Assembly (NCBI RefSeq): GCF_008831265.1
Contig: NZ_VTTH01000007.1
Location: forward strand, 186,001-250,000
Length of the DNA: 64,000 bases
Direction: 5' to 3'
DNA from: Lacisediminimonas profundi
Lineage (GTDB): Bacteria > Pseudomonadota > Gammaproteobacteria > Burkholderiales > Burkholderiaceae_D
Position numbers and translations under genes: made by a program. Shown piece by piece: positions 26,142-34,824 of the stretch. The first letter of the stretch is position 1. Each line of letters begins with the position of its first letter. The notes below the pieces were generated by a model that was not told where the DNA came from, searched no databases, and saw nothing but the letters and a program-made list of their open reading frames with translations.

Positions 26142-28229
26142 TTAGAGGTTCCTTGCCCGCACCGGAACCACGGACTTGCTGCGCACCACCTTGCCGGGTG
26201 GCGGCGCCACCGGCTTGACGCGGGCGGCCGCTAGCAGCCTGGCGCAGTCACCGTTCGCCTTTGGTCCGGCAGTTATCAGCGGCAGTACCGCCGCCACCGG
26301 CGCCAGCACGCCCAGGGCAATCGCCCCTCCCGCCTTCAATGCCATGACGCCCTTGTCCACGCTGACGACCGGCTGCTTGAAGCGTCCTTGCACATAAAGC
26401 GGCGCCCGCAGGGAGAACACCCGCAGGCCCTTGCTGCCAGGCTTGATCGTCAAGTCCAGCTGCTCGTCGGCCAAGCTGATGTCACCGCTCACCTCCAGCA
26501 GCGCATCCTCGGTATCGATGGTGAAACTCCGCGCATGCATCAGCCCCTTGTTGACCGCAAAATCGGCGGCCATGCAATTCAGCTTTACCTGCTTGTCCCC
26601 GGTCAGCGTAGCAAGCACCACGCTACCGATATTGAGTCCCATTTTTTCGAGCATGATCTTGCTGACCGTACCCTTGCTGATGAAGGTCTTGAATTCGCCA
26701 TTGGATGCGCCCATCAGGCTTGCGATTGAATTGCCCACCGCGGAAAGCGAGGCATCGCCATTGATTTCTCCTGCGCTCTCCTTCAGCAGGTCGACGCCAG
26801 GAAACAGTAGTTTGAGCTTGAGTCCGCGGGCGGCCGCCTTGATCTCGCCCTTGATCACGTTCTCGCCGGTGGTGCCGCCATCAAGCTTGATGTCGGACGT
26901 GATGCTACCGCCAGCGACATCGAAATTCAGCGGCTTCAGACTCAGGATCCCGTCCTTCAAGTGCAGATTCGTGCTGAGCTTTTCGAGCGGGAGGTTTTTG
27001 TCTTTAATGATCTTTTCGGCGCTGAATTTGATGTCGGCATCAATGCCGGTCCAGCGTTGGCTGGCGAACGGCTCCACCGGAAACGCCTTGTTTGCAGGCT
27101 GCACTGCCGGGGCGCCGCGCTTTCGCTTGCTGGCGTTCGAGTCGGCGCCGATCAATGGAGCGAGGTCGGAAAACTTCAGTAGATGCGAAACCACCGTCCC
27201 GGATAGCAGCGGGCGCGGCGTGGCGGACTGGTAGTCGAGTGTGCCCCTGATATCGCTGCTGCCGACCTTGCCCTGAAAGTCCTTGTACGTCCAGTGGCCA
27301 CCGCCGGCGCCCAGGATACCGATCAGGTGTCCCTCGGTGGTGAATGGCGGTGTTTCGGGCAGGACCAGTCCAGTGAAGGCGTCAAGCCGCGCCATGCTGA
27401 CGCCTGAAATCTTCAGTTTCATGTCCAGCGCTGCCAGCTTGCTCGGCTTGGTCAGCGTTCCGGCAAGGTCGATCGCTGTTTTCCCGAGCTTGAGACTGGC
27501 GAGAATCGGATACGGCGCGGTCTGGTTTTGCAGCGACAGGACACCGCCCGCCTTGCCTTCCCCGCTGGCCGGCTCGCCCTTGAAGCGTCCATGCAGCTTC
27601 CACCCCACTCCATAAATCGGGTCGGCATCCAGCGTGTCGATCGCCATCGTCAGGTCAGCGCGACTGATGGCATCCACCAGCCGGATACTGCCTTTGCTGA
27701 AGCGAATCAGCTTTATTTCCAGCCCCCATGGAGACGGCTGGTCGCTGGCGCGGAAAGTCCAGTTATTGATGCCGCTGGCGTTGCGTGCAAGATGGACTGA
27801 TGGCGCATCGAAGCCGAGAGCGGGAATGACAATTTTCTTGTCCAGCAGCGCAAACGGATTCAGTGAGAATGACAGCTCACCGATAGTGGCCATGTCGCTG
27901 GCCGCGGATACGGACGAGCCCACAGGCACAACGGCGTCCAGCGCCGGCGGATTGCCGATGTGGACGTCTCTTGCCACCAGATGCGGCCACGGAATCATCC
28001 GCCGCCAGCCTTCGCTCTGCTGGCCCGCGCCGTGCTCGCCCAACCATGTCACCGAAAGGTCGCCCGTAATGGCAAATGGACGGCCCAGCGCCTCACTGGC
28101 GCGGGCATTCAGCCACGGCCTGGCGCGGTTCCAGTCAAAATTCTGCAGCACGACCAGCGCAATCGCCGCGATGCCAATGATTGCCGCGCCGACAGCAATC
28201 GCGATTGCCTTGCGGCGCGACGGCTTCAC
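26142..28229 (-). CDS. AsmA family inner-membrane protein
   Basis: About 695 residues from a GTG at 28229 that overlaps the stop of the DUF3096 gene (GTGA overlap). An N-terminal transmembrane helix (about 10-30, IAIAVGAAIIGIAAIALVVL) is followed by a long periplasmic beta-rich region. The AsmA N-terminal pattern (RPWLNARASEALGRPFAITGDLSV) and the C-terminal DLTIKPGSKG..FSLRAPLYVQGRFKQP motif are clear. AsmA-like proteins are thought to help move phospholipid to the outer membrane. An upstream frame to 28406 is out of keeping with this start. Confidence 0.88.
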   Translation of the reverse strand: MKPSRRKAIAIAVGAAIIGIAAIALVVLQNFDWNRARPWLNARASEALGRPFAITGDLSVTWLGEHGAGQQSEGWRRMIPWPHLVARDVHIGNPPALDAVVPVGSSVSAASDMATIGELSFSLNPFALLDKKIVIPALGFDAPSVHLARNASGINNWTFRASDQPSPWGLEIKLIRFSKGSIRLVDAISRADLTMAIDTLDADPIYGVGWKLHGRFKGEPASGEGKAGGVLSLQNQTAPYPILASLKLGKTAIDLAGTLTKPSKLAALDMKLKISGVSMARLDAFTGLVLPETPPFTTEGHLIGILGAGGGHWTYKDFQGKVGSSDIRGTLDYQSATPRPLLSGTVVSHLLKFSDLAPLIGADSNASKRKRGAPAVQPANKAFPVEPFASQRWTGIDADIKFSAEKIIKDKNLPLEKLSTNLHLKDGILSLKPLNFDVAGGSITSDIKLDGGTTGENVIKGEIKAAARGLKLKLLFPGVDLLKESAGEINGDASLSAVGNSIASLMGASNGEFKTFISKGTVSKIMLEKMGLNIGSVVLATLTGDKQVKLNCMAADFAVNKGLMHARSFTIDTEDALLEVSGDISLADEQLDLTIKPGSKGLRVFSLRAPLYVQGRFKQPVVSVDKGVMALKAGGAIALGVLAPVAAVLPLITAGPKANGDCARLLAAARVKPVAPPPGKVVRSKSVVPVRARNL

Positions 28230-28378
28230 CGAAACAGGCTGCCGCTGCCGAACAGGCCGACCAGGCCGACCACGATCAAATAGACTGCAACGATGGTGGA
28301 CAGCAGGCGCGGTATTACCAGGATCAGGATCCCGGCGAAAATGGACACGACAGGGACAAGGCTGAGGGTGATGTTCAC
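28226..28378 (-). CDS. DUF3096 small membrane protein
   Basis: 50 residues from a GTG at 28378. Nearly all of it is two hydrophobic segments (NITLSLVPVVSIFAGILILVIP and LLSTIVAVYLIVVGLVGLFG) matching DUF3096. The product is a small integral membrane protein of unknown function. Its stop overlaps the AsmA start, so the two are coupled. It is the last core gene before the island's left attachment repeat. Confidence 0.78.
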   Translation of the reverse strand: MNITLSLVPVVSIFAGILILVIPRLLSTIVAVYLIVVGLVGLFGSGSLFR

Positions 28379-28636
28379 GATGGACTGCTTTCGGCGAAGG
28401 ATGCAAACCGGGTTGGCTCGCAGATCATTCGACGCAGGGTACGGGCAAGCGGAAATTCGCTCTGTACGTTGACGCACAAAATGATGCGCTAACGTGAATC
28501 AAAGTCCGGGCGCGGGTGTCCCTCACGCAATCGGGACTGATCTCACCACTTGCAGGCCAAGGCGTGGTGGCGGCAGGCGCAAGCCTGGCGCAGCCCTGAC
28601 GGGAGACTCCGCTCGGGGAATCAGGTTGACAAGTCG

Positions 28637-28692
28637 GATTTCAATGGTGCGGCTGGCTGGAATCGAACCAGCGACCCTTGGCTTCGGAGGCC
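28637..28692. repeat. Left attachment repeat (attL), displaced 3' part of tRNA-Arg
   Basis: These 56 bp are identical to 49354-49409, in direct orientation. The segment carries the 3' half of tRNA-Arg (anticodon arm to CCA) and 8 bp beyond. The sequence after it (TCGGATCAGG) does not continue the tRNA, so this is the remnant left when the island inserted. Confidence 0.93.
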
Positions 28693-28807
28693 TCGGATCA
28701 GGTCATTTACCATTATTCACCAACATTACAAATCATTGATTTTATTGGCTTTTTTTGTTTTAGAAGTTGCCGGACATTAACGCAGATCGCTTACTATTGC
28801 TCTTTCG

Positions 28808-28828
28808 GGTAGCACAGCGGTAGCACAG
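28808..28828 (+). promoter_or_regulatory. Paired GGTAGCACAG direct repeats, putative left integrase arm sites
   Basis: GGTAGCACAG occurs at 28808-28817 and again at 28819-28828, separated by one base. The same pair with the same 1-bp spacer and orientation occurs at 49285-49305. Position just inside each attachment repeat fits arm-type sites of a tyrosine recombinase; this function is inferred. The pair ends 7 bp before the integrase ATG, so binding could also repress the integrase. Confidence 0.6.
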
Positions 28829-28835
28829 GATAAGA

Positions 28836-30149
28836 ATGCCAACCACCAAGTTCATTTTCACGCGGGCCAGCCTCGCTGCCTTACCCTCACCCGCCAAGGG
28901 GCGCCTATACCGCGGCGACGCGCAGACGCGCGGTCTGGTTTTGGACATCCAAGCTAGCGGGACGAAGTCGTTTCAGGTCTACAGAAAGGTCAACGGGAAA
29001 CCGACCAGGATCACGCTGGGTCGCTTCAACCCTGCCATGCCAGAGTCCAGAGAGGTGCCTGCTGGGACGGACCTGCTGGCGTTAGTGGGCACCTCCGCTG
29101 AACTCAATGTCCGGATGGCGCGAAGGCTGGCCGATGCGGTCAATGCGTCGCTTGACCGCGGCGTAGACCCCGCAAAAGAGGCTCGACTGAATCGTACCCA
29201 GCAAAGCGGTGAATTGACATTGCGCGCTGCGTTTGACACGTACTTCACCGAGCACCTCGTCCCTCATGGACGGAAGACCGCTGAAGACATGCGAAATGAC
29301 TTTGCACGCTATTTGGGGAAGGTGCCGCCAGGTCAGAAGAAGCCGCGCGGCAAGGAGAAATGCAAGTCGAAGGGCGCGGTAGATTGGGAGCAGCGCAAAT
29401 TGTCGTCGATCGAGCAGGGCGACATCCGCCGCATGATGATCCAGCTAAAGGAGAAGATCGGCGGGCGCACGGCGAACAAGGCCTTCGTCCTTCTACGCTC
29501 GCTGTACAACTGGGTGATCGCCCATGGATTCTATCCAGGAGTCAATCCCTGCTCGAACGTGGAAAAGTTCAAAGAGAACAGCCGCGAACGTTTCCTGACG
29601 AGCGAAGAACTTCCGCGCTTCATGGCGGCGCTGAACAAAAGCGAACACCAAGACTTCAAGGACTTCGTGTTCCTCGCGCTGTTCACGGGGGCTAGAAGGG
29701 AAAACGTGCTTGGGATGCGATGGGGAGATGTAGATGTTGGGTCGGGCATGTGGACCATTCCCGGGGCGCAGTCAAAGAACGACATGCCACTGACGATCCC
29801 TCTGACTTCAGCAACGAAGGCGCTACTCGCGATCAGGAAAGAGCAAGCCGCCGGGCCGTACGTCTTCCCGGCCGTCAGCAAGTCGGGCCACATGTCTGCC
29901 CCCAACAAGCATTGGAAAAAGCTTTTGATGGAAGCCGAACTGCCAGGCCTGCGAATTCACGACCTGCGCAGATCCCTGGGAAGTTGGGCTGCAATGACGG
30001 GGGCCAGCTTGGCAATCATCGGAAGAGCACTGGGGCACAAGAGCACCGATGCCACGGCCGTATACGCTCGCCTACAACATGATCCTGTCATGGAAGCAAT
30101 GGAGCGAGCTACTGCTGCCATGTTGGAGAAGGCTGCCGCGACTGGCTAG
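28836..30149 (+). CDS. Tyrosine recombinase, P4-type integrase
   Basis: 437 residues. The N-terminal arm-binding DUF4102-like domain (about 1-120) begins KFIFTRASLAALPSPAKGRLYRGD. A core-binding domain (about 125-245) follows, then a catalytic domain with R287 (TGARREN), H375-x-x-R378 (HDLRRSLGSW), H401 (LGHKS) and nucleophile Y410. The full R-H-R-H-Y set suggests an active enzyme. It integrates the island at the tRNA-Arg 3' end. Unusually, it lies at the end away from the intact tRNA, next to the displaced tRNA fragment. Confidence 0.93.
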   Translation: MPTTKFIFTRASLAALPSPAKGRLYRGDAQTRGLVLDIQASGTKSFQVYRKVNGKPTRITLGRFNPAMPESREVPAGTDLLALVGTSAELNVRMARRLADAVNASLDRGVDPAKEARLNRTQQSGELTLRAAFDTYFTEHLVPHGRKTAEDMRNDFARYLGKVPPGQKKPRGKEKCKSKGAVDWEQRKLSSIEQGDIRRMMIQLKEKIGGRTANKAFVLLRSLYNWVIAHGFYPGVNPCSNVEKFKENSRERFLTSEELPRFMAALNKSEHQDFKDFVFLALFTGARRENVLGMRWGDVDVGSGMWTIPGAQSKNDMPLTIPLTSATKALLAIRKEQAAGPYVFPAVSKSGHMSAPNKHWKKLLMEAELPGLRIHDLRRSLGSWAAMTGASLAIIGRALGHKSTDATAVYARLQHDPVMEAMERATAAMLEKAAATG

Positions 30150-30528
30150 GCCACTTCAAGACTACGTGAACATCATTCCGATATGGGTTGCGTTCATAGC
30201 CGGGCATCAGTCCTTACTTGAAAAGCCGGGCAGAACTGGTCCATGGAGTCCTGCGCGGAGCCACTTGGCTTGCTTGTGCGCTCCAAGAAAGTCAACTGTG
30301 TTCCCACGCTCACGTACCCATTGACTGCCCTGTGCGGCAGCTGCCATTGGCTCCGGTTTCGACCGTCTGGATCTGTTCTGAATCACCCAAATCGCGCGCC
30401 ACTCAATCGAGGCGGCTCAGCGCGCCGTGGCAAATATACGACAGATTCAAATTGCCCCTACATTTCTCTTTTTTCGCCCATCTCCGGTTGTTAACGTCAG
30501 TGCCTTGACAAACTGAAGGAGAAAAATA
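30150..30528. other. Gap after the integrase, no recognised gene
   Basis: Short open frames here show no family features or good ribosome-binding sites. The last ~40 bp hold a TGAAGGAGAAAAATA site for the gene at 30529. Confidence 0.5.
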
Positions 30529-31665
30529 ATGAGCCACAGCCCACGAATCCGTCCTGTCTGTTTTCAGAATCCAACAGCACTGACCGTCGAGATGTCTTGT
30601 GGAACATGCCGATCATTTTCAGAATGCAATTTCCCAGAACTCCTAGGTGTCGAAAATAGGACCGCGTTGCGCCCTAGGCCGGTTGACCTAGATGACGATA
30701 TTGATGCGCTGCTTGATGATTTAAACGACGAAGATGAAGTGCCCGTTACTTCAGCCATTGCAACTAAAAAGCTCGAACTGCTCAACCAACCGCTTGCTGC
30801 AGAACCAAAAAAAAATAATGCACCAATTTCAGCTGTTGTTACGACGCCGTCGGCTCCGTCGACGATCAGCCCAACTCCGGCGGCGCCTATGGTCAGTAGC
30901 CGCTCATATATTTTCCCCCTCGCCGGGCGGCCCTTTGAGAATTCTTCCGATGACCACTTGGCAGAGGAGCTTCGCACACTGGTTGACGCCGTAATTGACG
31001 GACGCATCACTTACGCAATCATCCGCGAGTCGCTCTGCTCAATTAATGTTGAACTGAACCTGCGACAGAAGTTTGCACCTCGATTTAGGCCGCTTGTGCC
31101 TGTCCCATTCACTGCACTAAACCCGGACGAAATCAATGCCTCCCGCGACAGGCAGGTCGTCGATGCACATTGGGTAGCACATTCAAAAGAGTGTCCAAAT
31201 GTTCTTCCGGACAATTATCACACGCTGTTTCGAAAAGGCATCTTCTTCGACTTTGCAGCCGCAGCGCGGTTTGCATGTGAAGAATGGCGCTTGCCTGCAA
31301 AGGCGGTGCATTTGCATCTATCGGAGTTTCAACAGTGGGAACTAGCCGCTATCCAAGAAGTGGCGATTAGCAAGAAATGGCGGCTGATCCAGTTTGGGGA
31401 TAAGTGCGGGGATCAGGTCCGAACCGTGGGTGCCATCCACATTTTTAACTCATTAAAACTCGCGTTAGGCAGATCGAGACCTACTCAGTCTGCAGAGGCC
31501 ATTGATGGAATGGTATCCGCTTGGAAGGCGCGACAGATCGTCGGTGAAAGTCCCCTGGCAATCGTTAATTTTGTCGCGCTGATGACGGGTAAGAAGCCCC
31601 GCGACACCAGCGCCATGCGGCGAACGTTGGAGTCATTGGACCGGCATTTGTCCCGCTTGCCGTAG
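30529..31665 (+). CDS. Island protein of unknown function with N-terminal cysteine cluster
   Basis: 378 residues with a strong AAGGAG site. The N-terminus has spaced cysteines (C11, then CGTC, then C33 in MSCGTCRSFSECNFPEL), which could bind a metal. An acidic segment follows (DLDDDIDALLDDLNDEDE, about 52-70), then a Pro/Thr/Ser linker (about 95-125). A folded C-terminal part (about 130-378) has aromatic and charged motifs (HLHLSEFQQWELAAIQEVAISKKW). I recognise no family. A DNA-binding or replication-related role is possible from the position next to a hairpin-rich block, but this is a guess. Confidence 0.7.
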   Translation: MSHSPRIRPVCFQNPTALTVEMSCGTCRSFSECNFPELLGVENRTALRPRPVDLDDDIDALLDDLNDEDEVPVTSAIATKKLELLNQPLAAEPKKNNAPISAVVTTPSAPSTISPTPAAPMVSSRSYIFPLAGRPFENSSDDHLAEELRTLVDAVIDGRITYAIIRESLCSINVELNLRQKFAPRFRPLVPVPFTALNPDEINASRDRQVVDAHWVAHSKECPNVLPDNYHTLFRKGIFFDFAAAARFACEEWRLPAKAVHLHLSEFQQWELAAIQEVAISKKWRLIQFGDKCGDQVRTVGAIHIFNSLKLALGRSRPTQSAEAIDGMVSAWKARQIVGESPLAIVNFVALMTGKKPRDTSAMRRTLESLDRHLSRLP

Positions 31666-31910
31666 CCTTTTCTTCGCGTGCACCGGCCGGGGCGCTGCAA
31701 GTGCAAACCAGACTCGCCGGCGATGAATGCGCCGGTGACCTGGCCGAGACGGAGCCGTTCGGGGCGATGCCGGGTGTTTGGCCTTAAGGATCGCTGCCGG
31801 GACGAGAGGCCGGTGGCCCAAGGGGATAGTGGAAAGGATAGGTCAGTACGGAAGATTTCTCCATTGAATCAAGCCACTGGCTTCTGAAGCGGCATCGGAT
31901 TACGGTCTTA

Positions 31911-31952
31911 AATACTTAGAGACATACAGACATACAGACTTAACTAAGTATT
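31911..31952. repeat. Inverted repeat with internal ACATACAG direct repeats in an AT-rich block
   Basis: AATACTTAG (31911-31919) is inverted as CTAAGTATT (31944-31952). Between them are two overlapping ACATACAG-like units. An A-rich run (to about 31978) follows. The pattern is origin-like or operator-like; no function is shown. Confidence 0.6.
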
Positions 31953-32007
31953 AAAAAACTATTGGAAAAAATTTGAGTGCCCACCCGCTCCTTCAACGCG
32001 GAGGTTA

Positions 32008-32184
32008 GGCGCCTGCGGCGCCCAAGGTCAAAAGCAAGCGCCTGCGGCGCTAGGCGCCTTCGGCGCCTGAAAGCCTACACCTTTAGTTCAAAACGGAATC
32101 ACCAGGCGAAGGTTAGGCGCCTGCGGCGCCAGCATCAATGCATGCATCCTAGCTACCGGAAAGAGCGAAGCCGCCTGCGGCGCC
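32008..32184. repeat. Cluster of five GC-rich mini-hairpins (GGCGCC-TGC-GGCGCC type)
   Basis: Units are at 32008-32022, 32037-32051, 32052-32068, 32116-32130 and 32170-32184. Each has a 6-7 bp arm (GGCGCC or AGCGCC) around a TGC or TTC loop; the last has one mismatch. Units 1 and 4 share GGTTAGGCGCCTGCGGCGCC. The surrounding 31666-32573 has no recognised gene. The units could form RNA hairpins, bind a protein, or be miniature repeats spread by a mobile element. Confidence 0.75.
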
Positions 32185-32573
32185 TTCTTGGCCCCAGTCC
32201 CGGTAACGGGTGTCTTGCCCTCGAAACCTGCAGACGGCGGCGGGCCGCCGTTGCGCACGCGTTCGTGAGGCGTGTGAGCCGCCCCCTCCATACAGGTACA
32301 GCGGTTAGGCAACAAGCCTCGCCAACCATGTGGGGGTGCGTCGTATAAGAATGACTAAATATCGGGCACTTCGCGGTAGCGATAATGTGCGCGAAACCAC
32401 AAATAATACGTACGGAATCAATACGTTACCGTCCATGCACCTCAAAACCATTAATCCAATCCGTCCGCCTGTATTTTGCGCTTGGGGTATGGGCTTTCTG
32501 CCGTAGTTTCAAGTGACCCGACAGCTATATTCTCATTGTCGCAACCCAGTTCACTTAACTTCGGAGAATCAAA

Positions 32574-32966
32574 ATGAATCCATCACAGCAAGCACCAACT
32601 CTTATCGAAATCCTCTCGTCCGCACAGAGCGAATGCGGCAAGCCCGATGCCGAAATTTCTTCGGCTATCGGCAGTGATCGGGCGAACATATTCGCCATGA
32701 TCAAAAACGGGAGCATCAAACTGCCGGTCAGCTTCATTCCGCTTTTGGCAGAAACGCTTTCGCTTGATCCAGCCTACCTGTTCCGCCTTACCTTGTCAGA
32801 GTCGATGCCCGATGTCCTGAAGGTGCTTGACACCCTGCACCCACATAACGCCCTGACGACCAACGAACGTGAGTTGATCGACTCGTACCGTTATCTGACC
32901 AAGGGAAGAGACGTGCGACCAACGGTGATCGATGCGAACTCCCTGATAGCTCTGGTGGCGGCCTGA
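32574..32966 (+). CDS. XRE-like helix-turn-helix regulator
   Basis: 130 residues with a good GGAG site. An N-terminal HTH (about 10-65; EISSAIGSDRANIFAMIKNGSIKL, then LAETLSLDPAYLFRL) matches Cro/C1-type folds. The C-terminal half is helical and of unknown role (NERELIDSYRYLTKGRD). Its TGA overlaps the ATG of the next gene by one base, so the two are coupled like a regulator-effector or toxin-antitoxin pair. It probably controls the pair. Confidence 0.75.
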   Translation: MNPSQQAPTLIEILSSAQSECGKPDAEISSAIGSDRANIFAMIKNGSIKLPVSFIPLLAETLSLDPAYLFRLTLSESMPDVLKVLDTLHPHNALTTNERELIDSYRYLTKGRDVRPTVIDANSLIALVAA

Positions 32967-33568
32967 TGGTTGCGAAATTGTTGAGTAACGCCGACCTGCT
33001 GTGCGGCCTGCCTACACTCGCGGTTCGTCGGGTGTTCGAAACAGAGGATCGTTTCATCGGCACCATTGATATTGAGAAGTGCCTACATCTGACCACTTCG
33101 CGAGCCACTGAGGTGTTCTCGGAATTGGTGAGTCTGGGGTACATCGCTCAACGTCCAGGCCATGAAACGTGGTCGATGGGCGCCGCAACCGAACTGGCAA
33201 GAAGCCTTGTGGCAGCGCCAATACCGCCGCCAATGAACCGGCCACTCGCACGGCGTTTGGTTGCTCAAATCATGGAGGAGATCGAACTGGTCAATGTGAG
33301 TCCCGCGTATGCCTGCAACGTGACGTCGATCAGGATCTTTGGTGACCTTTTGTTTGGGTCCATCAAAGAATTGCCATTCCTGGAAGCAGAGGTAACCATA
33401 AAGCCGAAGGAAGGCAAGGCGTCGGCCCAGCGGGATGCAGAGTCGGTTGCGGCGGCGTTCAGGGACGGTCAGGATGGGCAGCGCCAAGCCGATGATTCGT
33501 ACCGCGCAATCCAAGTGGCGCTCTTGGCTGTGCATCCGCAGTGGTGCCTGCGTTTTTCGAATGGTTAG
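32966..33568 (+). CDS. Winged-helix protein with degenerate nucleotidyltransferase-like domain
   Basis: 200 residues. The N-terminal part (about 30-75) reads as a winged helix (IEKCLHLTTSRATEVFSELVSLGYI). The middle resembles the minimal nucleotidyltransferase motif FGSyL...LGDVDLAV, but reads FGDLLFGSIKELPFLEAEV, with the metal-binding Asp pair replaced by E140 and E142. If the alignment is right, it has altered or lost catalysis. It overlaps the XRE gene start-to-stop. Assignment to the NTase fold rests on this short pattern. Confidence 0.6.
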   Translation: MVAKLLSNADLLCGLPTLAVRRVFETEDRFIGTIDIEKCLHLTTSRATEVFSELVSLGYIAQRPGHETWSMGAATELARSLVAAPIPPPMNRPLARRLVAQIMEEIELVNVSPAYACNVTSIRIFGDLLFGSIKELPFLEAEVTIKPKEGKASAQRDAESVAAAFRDGQDGQRQADDSYRAIQVALLAVHPQWCLRFSNG

Positions 33569-33610
33569 GTAACGAGAAGCCGGGGGCGGTCCGGTACGTG
33601 CCGGACGCAA

Positions 33611-33632
33611 ATGACCTTCACGTGAAGGTCAT
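33611..33632. promoter_or_regulatory. Perfect 22-bp palindrome
   Basis: ATGACCTTCAC (33611-33621) is followed directly by its reverse complement (33622-33632). It lies 43 bp after the stop of the gene at 32966, in a 435-bp gap with no gene. No T tract follows, so an operator-type protein site is more likely than a terminator. Confidence 0.6.
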
Positions 33633-34003
33633 CATTGCCTCTATAAGGATGACGCCAGAATTTTTCGGATTGAAGGACTGAGTACCTATAGCGTCGACAC
33701 TTATATCTAGGACTATTGCTTTCCTCGACTGGTCATGCGGTACAGTCGCAGTCGAATTTGCAGGCTTCCCTCCACACGCTCCTCGGACCCCAGCGGCGAG
33801 TCCGGCCCATTCATTGGGTTCCTGCGAGCGGCCCATTCCCTGCCCACGTCCGCAGTCACCTCTGCAGTAGGTGAATGGCTCTTCAGCGAGCCTTGACCAC
33901 CCCGATCGCAAGGTTCAGTTGTCTAAGCTACTTCAGTGATCGTCGATTTCGATGATCTGGACTTGCAACGAAAGCAGGTCGTTGCGGGCGTCAACAGGCT
34001 TGC

Positions 34004-34219
34004 TTATTGCAGCGTCTCAGATCGGACCGTTCTCGATTCGAGGAAGCGATCCAGGTCTATCAGGCGATATTGAACACGGCGCCCTACTTTGACGTACGGA
34101 AGGTCATACCGTTTGGTGCAGCTCCAAACCGCAAGCGTTGCTGGTGCGACACCAAGGTAGTGAGCGGCTTCTTGGCGGCTGAGTCGTAGTGTGGGGGGCA
34201 TTTTTTCGGCATAAGTCAT
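34004..34219 (-). CDS. Excisionase-like helix-turn-helix protein
   Basis: 71 residues from the ATG at 34219, which has AGGAG 6 nt upstream. The sequence LSRQEAAHYLGVAPATLAVW...LPYVKVGRRVQYRLIDLDRFL is the MerR-like winged helix of the excisionase/AlpA family. It could direct excision of this island or of the element whose serine-recombinase relic follows. A longer frame to 34423 crosses that relic and is not credible. Confidence 0.82.
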   Translation of the reverse strand: MTYAEKMPPTLRLSRQEAAHYLGVAPATLAVWSCTKRYDLPYVKVGRRVQYRLIDLDRFLESRTVRSETLQ

Positions 34220-34426
34220 TTGTGACTCCTTTCGTTCGTTGAGCAGGGTATCCGCCAATACGAGGATTGTAGTCAAAGCCGTTCCTAGAACTAAGGCGAA
34301 GTTCCGCGGTTCCATACAGGGGTGCGGATTGGATGCAGAGAAGCGTGACCGCTGCGGTCGAACCGTGGATGGTGGCGGCAGGTGGAACCTGGGGCAGATC
34401 CAGGCCGACCTTGCCTGGCACAAACA

Positions 34427-34565
34427 AAGCAGTCACTCCACTGCCAACCAGATGGCCCGCATCGAGGCCTATGCAGCCGCCAAGGGCCTCCACACCGTGA
34501 AGGCCTACCTGGGCAAGGGGAGGAGCGGCGAAAGCTTTCGGGGCCGTCCTGGCCTTCAGAATTGA
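34427..34565 (+). pseudogene. Serine recombinase N-terminal fragment (relic 1)
   Basis: The frame reads QSSHSTANQMARIEAYAAAKG...KAYLGKGRSGESFRGRPGLQ then stops. This matches residues of about 20-65 of resolvase-type serine recombinases (the YADEGKSG..L.GR motif). The catalytic serine upstream and the rest downstream are missing. A second relic at 37523 carries the same STANQMARIEAYAA stretch, so both come from related recombinase genes. Confidence 0.75.
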
Positions 34566-34824
34566 TCTCACGACTTCTCCACGCTAGGCGCTAGCTCAAG
34601 GCATTTGGAAGAACTGAAACTGTTATTGCAATTGGACGATTTTGTGCCTAACATCAACTATCAATGCCAATCTGTGATGGCGCTTAAGGGGTACATCCCG
34701 TACAATAGGCGGCCATCCCGCTAGGCTGCAGACAGGCACTGGATATGAGAAAACGCAGTGTATGGCGCAGCATTCAAAGATAGTGTTGACCGGCCGCTTA
34801 GGCTTTTTTCCAATGGAAAGCACA

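Noticed and set aside
28494-28739. Small frame reading VRLAGIEPATLGFGG
   Set aside because: This peptide is a typical translation of the antisense strand of a tRNA; here it crosses the tRNA-Arg fragment of the left attachment repeat.
31990-32190. CRISPR-like array
   Set aside because: The hairpin units are 15-17 bp with irregular spacing and no unique spacers of constant length, and there are no cas genes.
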